Positions 41,823 through 45,338 of a DNA stretch of 45,338 nt are shown here, piece after piece. The number at the start of each line of letters is the position of its first letter. Position 1 is the first letter of the stretch. A program made the position numbers and the translations under genes. Source of the DNA: JBOGFC01 sp050742155 (GTDB taxonomy: Bacteria; Actinomycetota; Acidimicrobiia; Spongiisociales; JALYHC01); the NCBI GenBank assembly GCA_050742155.1, contig JBOGFC010000255.1, positions 1-45,338 on the forward strand, in the 5' to 3' direction. The notes under the pieces are model-generated. The model was not told the origin of the DNA. It searched no databases and was given only the letters and a program-made list of their open reading frames with translations.

Positions 41823-42902
41823 TTATTCCCGCCTGGCTCGCACCGCGCCGGCCAAGCCGGCCTGGAAGCGCTCGACGACCGCCTTCCAGCTGAAGCTCTC
41901 CCCCACCCTGCGCCGGCCCGCCTCTCCCATCAGCCGGGCCCGTTCCGGTTGCCCTAGCAGCAGCTCCAGGCCCTGGCGCAGGTGGGCGTCGGAGCGGACC
42001 ACGAAGCCGGTGACCCCCGGCTCCACCGTCTCGGGGGCGCCCCCCGATCCTCCGGCCAGGACCGGCAGGCCGGTGGCGGCCGCCTCCAGGTAGACGATCC
42101 CCAGGCCCTCCACCTCCAAGCCCAGCCAACGGGAGTGGACGGGCATGCAGAAGATGTCCATCTCCCGATAGAGCTCCGGCAAGCGGTCCCAGCTGGCCCC
42201 CACCTCGAAGCGCACCGGAACCTCCACCTGCTCGGCCAATCGCCGGAGCCGCCTCTCGCCCGGTCCCTCCCCGACCACCAGCACCTCCAGACGCCGCCCG
42301 GACCGCCACAGATCGTGAGCGGCCCGGAGCAGCCTGGCCTGGCCCTTTCGTTCCACGAACCGAGAGACGCAGCCCACCACCGGCCACTCCCGCCCGGCGA
42401 CGCCCGGATGGAATGCCTCCAGATCGATCCCGCATCCAAGGTAGTGGACCACCCGGCCGGTCAGCCGCTCGGTGCGGGCCGTCGTGTACCGGCTCAGTGA
42501 GAAGACCGCCGCCGCCCGGCGGAGCGTCCCGGCCACCACCTGACGGAAGACCGGGAGGGCAGCGGGGACGGTCAGGTCGGCCCCGTAAGTGATGACCGCG
42601 AAAGGGATCCCGGTGCGGCGGGCCAGGGCCGGACCCAACGAGGCGAGCGGCCAGGGGGCTCCAAACACCAACACCTCCGGCCGGAACTCCTCCACCTGGC
42701 GAGTCACCCAGTCCCGAACCGAGGAGGTCGGCCAGAGAAAGGTGCGGTCCCCGCGTACCACGCCGGGAAGCGGCGGGACGGCCGGGGCGGCCGGGGCCAG
42801 CACCCGCGTCTCGCCCGGGAAGCACTTCACCAGGCTGGAGAGATAGCGTTGGATGCCTCCCGCCCGCGGCGGATAGTCGTTGGTCACCAGGAGCATCCGC
42901 AT
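41823..42902 (-). CDS. GT4-family glycosyltransferase (PimB-like mannosyltransferase)
   Basis: 359 residues from ATG 42902 (MRMLLVTNDYPPRAGGIQRY). The Rossmann-type N-domain binds the acceptor; the C-domain has VVGCVSRFVERKGQARLL, VEGLGIVYLEAAATG (the E-x7-E motif) and GGSGGAPETVEPG, typical of GDP-mannose-dependent phosphatidylinositol monomannoside mannosyltransferase PimB'. The substrate is by inference only. An upstream opening to 42968 exists without a ribosome site. Divergent from the first kinase gene, 58 bases away. Confidence 0.85.
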   Translation of the reverse strand: MRMLLVTNDYPPRAGGIQRYLSSLVKCFPGETRVLAPAAPAVPPLPGVVRGDRTFLWPTSSVRDWVTRQVEEFRPEVLVFGAPWPLASLGPALARRTGIPFAVITYGADLTVPAALPVFRQVVAGTLRRAAAVFSLSRYTTARTERLTGRVVHYLGCGIDLEAFHPGVAGREWPVVGCVSRFVERKGQARLLRAAHDLWRSGRRLEVLVVGEGPGERRLRRLAEQVEVPVRFEVGASWDRLPELYREMDIFCMPVHSRWLGLEVEGLGIVYLEAAATGLPVLAGGSGGAPETVEPGVTGFVVRSDAHLRQGLELLLGQPERARLMGEAGRRRVGESFSWKAVVERFQAGLAGAVRARRE

Positions 42903-42960
42903 CCGCCCGGAGACTAGGGCCTCCGTTTGCAGTCGAGTCGGCCGGGGAACACAACCAGGC

Positions 42961-43830
42961 GTGAGCACCCCGGCCGGCCCTCGCTACCGCATCGATGGGA
43001 AGCTCGCCTCGGGAGGCATGTCCACCGTGTGGCGGGCCTGGGACACAAACCTGGGGCGTCCGGTGGCGGTGAAGCGGCTGCGAGTCGAGGTCGCCGCCCG
43101 TCCCTCCTCACTGGAGCGCTTCCGGCGGGAGATCCTCGCCTCCGCATCGCTCTCCCATCCCGGCCTGCTGCAGGTCTTCGACGCCGGTCGAGACCACCTG
43201 GGCCCCTACCTGGTGATGGAGCTCGTGGAAGGGGAGCTGCTCTCCGCCCTTCTGGCACGACTCGGGCGGCTGAGCGCCCGCCGATCGGCCGCCGTGGCCC
43301 ACGATCTGGCCGGGGCCCTCGCTCACTTGCACCGCCGTGGACTGGTCCACCGGGACGTCAAGCCGGGCAACGTGCTGATCACCGGCTCCGGCGAGACCAA
43401 GCTGGCCGACCTGGGGATCTGCCAGCGGATCGGCCGCCGGGAGGAGCCGGCCAACCCCGGAGTGGTGCTGGGAACTCCCACCTACTTCTCCCCCGAGCAG
43501 GCCGCCGGCGAGCAAGCGACGCCGGCTTCGGACCTCTACGCGCTGGGGCTGGTGCTCTACGAGATGCTGGCCGGACGCCCTCCTTTCCGTGCCAAGACCC
43601 CCCTCGCCCTGGCCATGGCCCACCTCTATCGGCCCCCGCCCCCACCGAGCCGCTTCGTCCGAGTCCCGGCGGCGCTGGAGGCGGTAGCCATGCGAGCGCT
43701 GGAAAAGGACCCCCGAGATCGCTTCGTCTCGGGCGATGCCATGGCCGCCGCCCTGCGCTCCTGGCAACGGGCCGCGAGCCGCCCCAAGCTGCGTCTTTCG
43801 CCGGTCCTTCGGTCGCTCCTCCTGTCCTGA
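42961..43830 (+). CDS. Soluble serine/threonine protein kinase with a DLG motif
   Basis: 289 residues from GTG 42961. Glycine-rich loop GKLASGGMSTVWRAW, catalytic lysine in VAVKRL (K38), HRDVKPGN, and DLG in place of DFG (KLADLGICQRIG), then GTPTYFSPEQAAG (APE-like). Ends soon after the C-lobe without a membrane helix or PASTA domain. Pairs with the membrane kinase directly downstream. The DLG variant is compatible with activity in some kinases. The start has only a weak upstream AGGC; CACAAC about 12 bases upstream could make it a near-leaderless message. Confidence 0.88.
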   Translation: MSTPAGPRYRIDGKLASGGMSTVWRAWDTNLGRPVAVKRLRVEVAARPSSLERFRREILASASLSHPGLLQVFDAGRDHLGPYLVMELVEGELLSALLARLGRLSARRSAAVAHDLAGALAHLHRRGLVHRDVKPGNVLITGSGETKLADLGICQRIGRREEPANPGVVLGTPTYFSPEQAAGEQATPASDLYALGLVLYEMLAGRPPFRAKTPLALAMAHLYRPPPPPSRFVRVPAALEAVAMRALEKDPRDRFVSGDAMAAALRSWQRAASRPKLRLSPVLRSLLLS

Positions 43831-43876
43831 GCACGGGACCCGAATAGCCTGGGAAGGGTATATCAGGAGGCCTGGC

Positions 43877-45286
43877 CTGGAGAAGATCACCGACCGCTTC
43901 GAGATCGGGGACGAGATCGCCTCCGGGGGCATGGCGACCGTGTGGCGAGGCCGGGACCGCAGCCTCGACCGGGCGGTGGCCATCAAGCGCCTCCACCCCA
44001 ACATCGCCGCCGAGCCACAGGCGGCCGACCGTTTCAAGCGCGAGGCGCTGGCCGCCGCCTCACTCTCCCACCCCGGCGTGGTGACGGTCTTCGACGCCGG
44101 AGAGGATCAGGAAGGTCCTTTCATCGTCATGGAGTTCGTCGAAGGCGAGACCCTGGCCGACCTCCTGCGCCGCGAGGGGCGGCTATCCCCCGAGCGGGCG
44201 GTGGAGATCGCCGCTCGGGTGGCCGAGGCGCTCGACCATGCCCACCGCCGAGGGCTGGTCCATCGGGACGTCAAGCCGGGCAACATCCTGCTCGACCCAG
44301 CGGGAAACGTGAAAGTGGCCGACTTCGGCATTGCCAAGAGCCTGCAAGACACTGACCGGTTCACCAAGTCCGGGACGGTGCTGGGAACCGTCGCCTACCT
44401 GGCTCCCGAGCAGGCGGCCGGGGATGGAGCCACCGCCGCTTCGGACATCTACGGGCTGGGGGTGGTGCTGTACGAACTGCTGACTGGACGGGTCCCCTTC
44501 GAGGCCGAGACCCCGGTGGCGGTGGCGCTGGCCCACCAGACCCAGGCGCCCGCCCGACCGGGCCGCTTCGCACCGGTCCCCTCCACCTTGGAGGAGATCA
44601 TCATGCGCGCCCTGGCCAAGGACCCCGGCCGGCGTTTCGGAACGGCCGAGGAGATGGCCGGCGCCTTGCGCGGCTGGCAAGCCGGCAGAGCTCCCGCCCC
44701 CGTCCCGCCGGCCACGGGCGCCGAGGCGGCCCGCACGGCTCCCATGGAGGCCGCCCCGTCGCGTACTCGCCGCCAGACGGCCGTGGTGGCCGCCCCCCCT
44801 TCTCGGGCCGCTCCGCTCCCTTGGGGAGTGCTCGCCTTACTGGGCGCCCTCCTCCTGGTCGGCCTGCTGATCTACTTGATCAGCCGGGAATCCCCCCCGC
44901 AGGAGACGGTGGCGACCACCGTCCCGCCCCCCACCACTGCGGCGATCGTGGCCACCACCGCTACCCCCACCACCGCGCCGCCCTCTACCACCACCACCGT
45001 GCAGACGGTGCAGGGTGCCTACACCGACCTCCTCGACCTACTGGACGCAGGCGCCGAAGAGGGAGTGCTCCATCGCAAGGCCTGGAACGAGCTGCGCAAG
45101 AAGGCCGACGAGTCCCTCGAAAAGTTCCAAGAGGGGGACCTGGAAGACGCCGCCAACAAGCTGCGGGAGTTCGACGAGAAGGCCGACGAGGCCTTCGAGA
45201 AGGGGGAGATCACCTCCGCGGACTTCGTCCGAGCCCTCCACGACCAGACCGAGCTCATCCGCCAGTTAGGCCGAAGTTACCCCTGA
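43877..45286 (+). CDS. Membrane serine/threonine protein kinase (PknB-like) with an extracytoplasmic helical domain
   Basis: 469 residues. The cytoplasmic kinase (residues 1-265) has GDEIASGGMATVWRG, VAIKRL (K37), HRDVKPGN, DFG (KVADFGIAKSL) and GTVAYLAPEQAAG. A Pro/Ala linker, one membrane helix near 314-336 (LPWGVLALLGALLLVGLLIY), a Thr-rich stalk and a C-terminal charged helical domain follow; no PASTA repeats. In frame there is no ATG/GTG/TTG between the previous stop and the glycine loop. CTG at 43877 follows a perfect AGGAGG by 6 bases and is the chosen start. Related proteins usually start LEKIT-like, which fits. Confidence 0.9.
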   Translation: MEKITDRFEIGDEIASGGMATVWRGRDRSLDRAVAIKRLHPNIAAEPQAADRFKREALAAASLSHPGVVTVFDAGEDQEGPFIVMEFVEGETLADLLRREGRLSPERAVEIAARVAEALDHAHRRGLVHRDVKPGNILLDPAGNVKVADFGIAKSLQDTDRFTKSGTVLGTVAYLAPEQAAGDGATAASDIYGLGVVLYELLTGRVPFEAETPVAVALAHQTQAPARPGRFAPVPSTLEEIIMRALAKDPGRRFGTAEEMAGALRGWQAGRAPAPVPPATGAEAARTAPMEAAPSRTRRQTAVVAAPPSRAAPLPWGVLALLGALLLVGLLIYLISRESPPQETVATTVPPPTTAAIVATTATPTTAPPSTTTTVQTVQGAYTDLLDLLDAGAEEGVLHRKAWNELRKKADESLEKFQEGDLEDAANKLREFDEKADEAFEKGEITSADFVRALHDQTELIRQLGRSYP

Positions 45287-45338
45287 CCTGACCCAGCTCA
45301 GTCGCTGGAAGCCCTTGTGCCCCTTGCGCTCTGGCGCC
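45287..45338. other. Non-coding end of the window
   Basis: Fifty-two bases after the kinase stop. CTCTGGCGCC at the very end resembles the left arm of the family B repeats (TTCTGGCGCG), but it is cut by the window edge and cannot be assigned. Confidence 0.3.

Noticed and set aside
39039..41957. A long plus-strand open frame opposite topA
   Set aside because: The minus strand encodes a complete topoisomerase I with catalytic and zinc motifs; the plus reading is low-complexity shadow.

Overview
This is a GC-rich chromosomal segment from an actinobacterium (Actinomycetota). The evidence is a CarD-family RNA-polymerase regulator, a SigR/RsrA-type sigma/anti-sigma pair, a DUF2342 (F420-associated) metalloprotease, a PimB-like GT4 glycosyltransferase, PknB-type kinases, and frequent GTG/TTG starts with 4-bp ATGA/GTGA gene overlaps. 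A deep lineage such as Acidimicrobiia fits, but the class is an inference. Almost everything lies on the minus strand.

Layout, left to right. (1) 1-6984, minus: radA, disA, carD, a PIN-TRAM membrane protein, ispD, ispF, cysS and the start of rlmB. These cover DNA repair and c-di-AMP, transcription, MEP-pathway isoprenoids, and tRNA charging and rRNA modification. (2) 7158-15819: a nucleoside module. Plus-strand genes encode a zinc-ribbon/discoidin membrane protein, a purine-type nucleoside hydrolase, ribokinase and DeoC. They converge on a minus-strand BmpA/NupA-type ABC importer. (3) 15889-24685: clpC (minus), polyprenyl diphosphate synthase (plus), an AbiEi/DUF559 protein between two 48-bp palindromes, then lysS, coaX, folK, a ClpC-N-domain/FolB fusion and a dead phosphatase-like protein. 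(4) 24673-33800: folP, folE, ftsH with an intein, hpt, tilS, the DUF2342 protease, small proteins, an anti-sigma factor and an ECF sigma factor. (5) 33897-35648: tRNA-Thr(CGU), then a low-GC stretch and several truncated genes. (6) 35688-45286: plsC, holB, tmk, an MFS protein, topA, a GT4 enzyme, and two Ser/Thr kinases on the plus strand.

The order tilS-hpt-ftsH-fol genes-coaX-lysS-clpC-radA-disA-yacL-ispD-ispF-cysS-rlmB matches, from general knowledge, the ancestral cluster of Bacillus subtilis. Here it is interrupted by the nucleoside module and by the polyprenyl-synthase/AbiEi block. The importer, nucleoside hydrolase, ribokinase and DeoC would take up purine nucleosides and send the sugar to central metabolism; Hpt would salvage the base.

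The points most worth a second look are these: a 422-residue LAGLIDADG intein in the FtsH pore loop; four 48-bp palindromes in two families with the same 12-24-12 design, one pair bracketing a DUF559 nuclease gene and one copy forming the coding end of ispD; an in-frame fusion of a duplicated ClpC N-domain to dihydroneopterin aldolase; and a gene graveyard beside tRNA-Thr.
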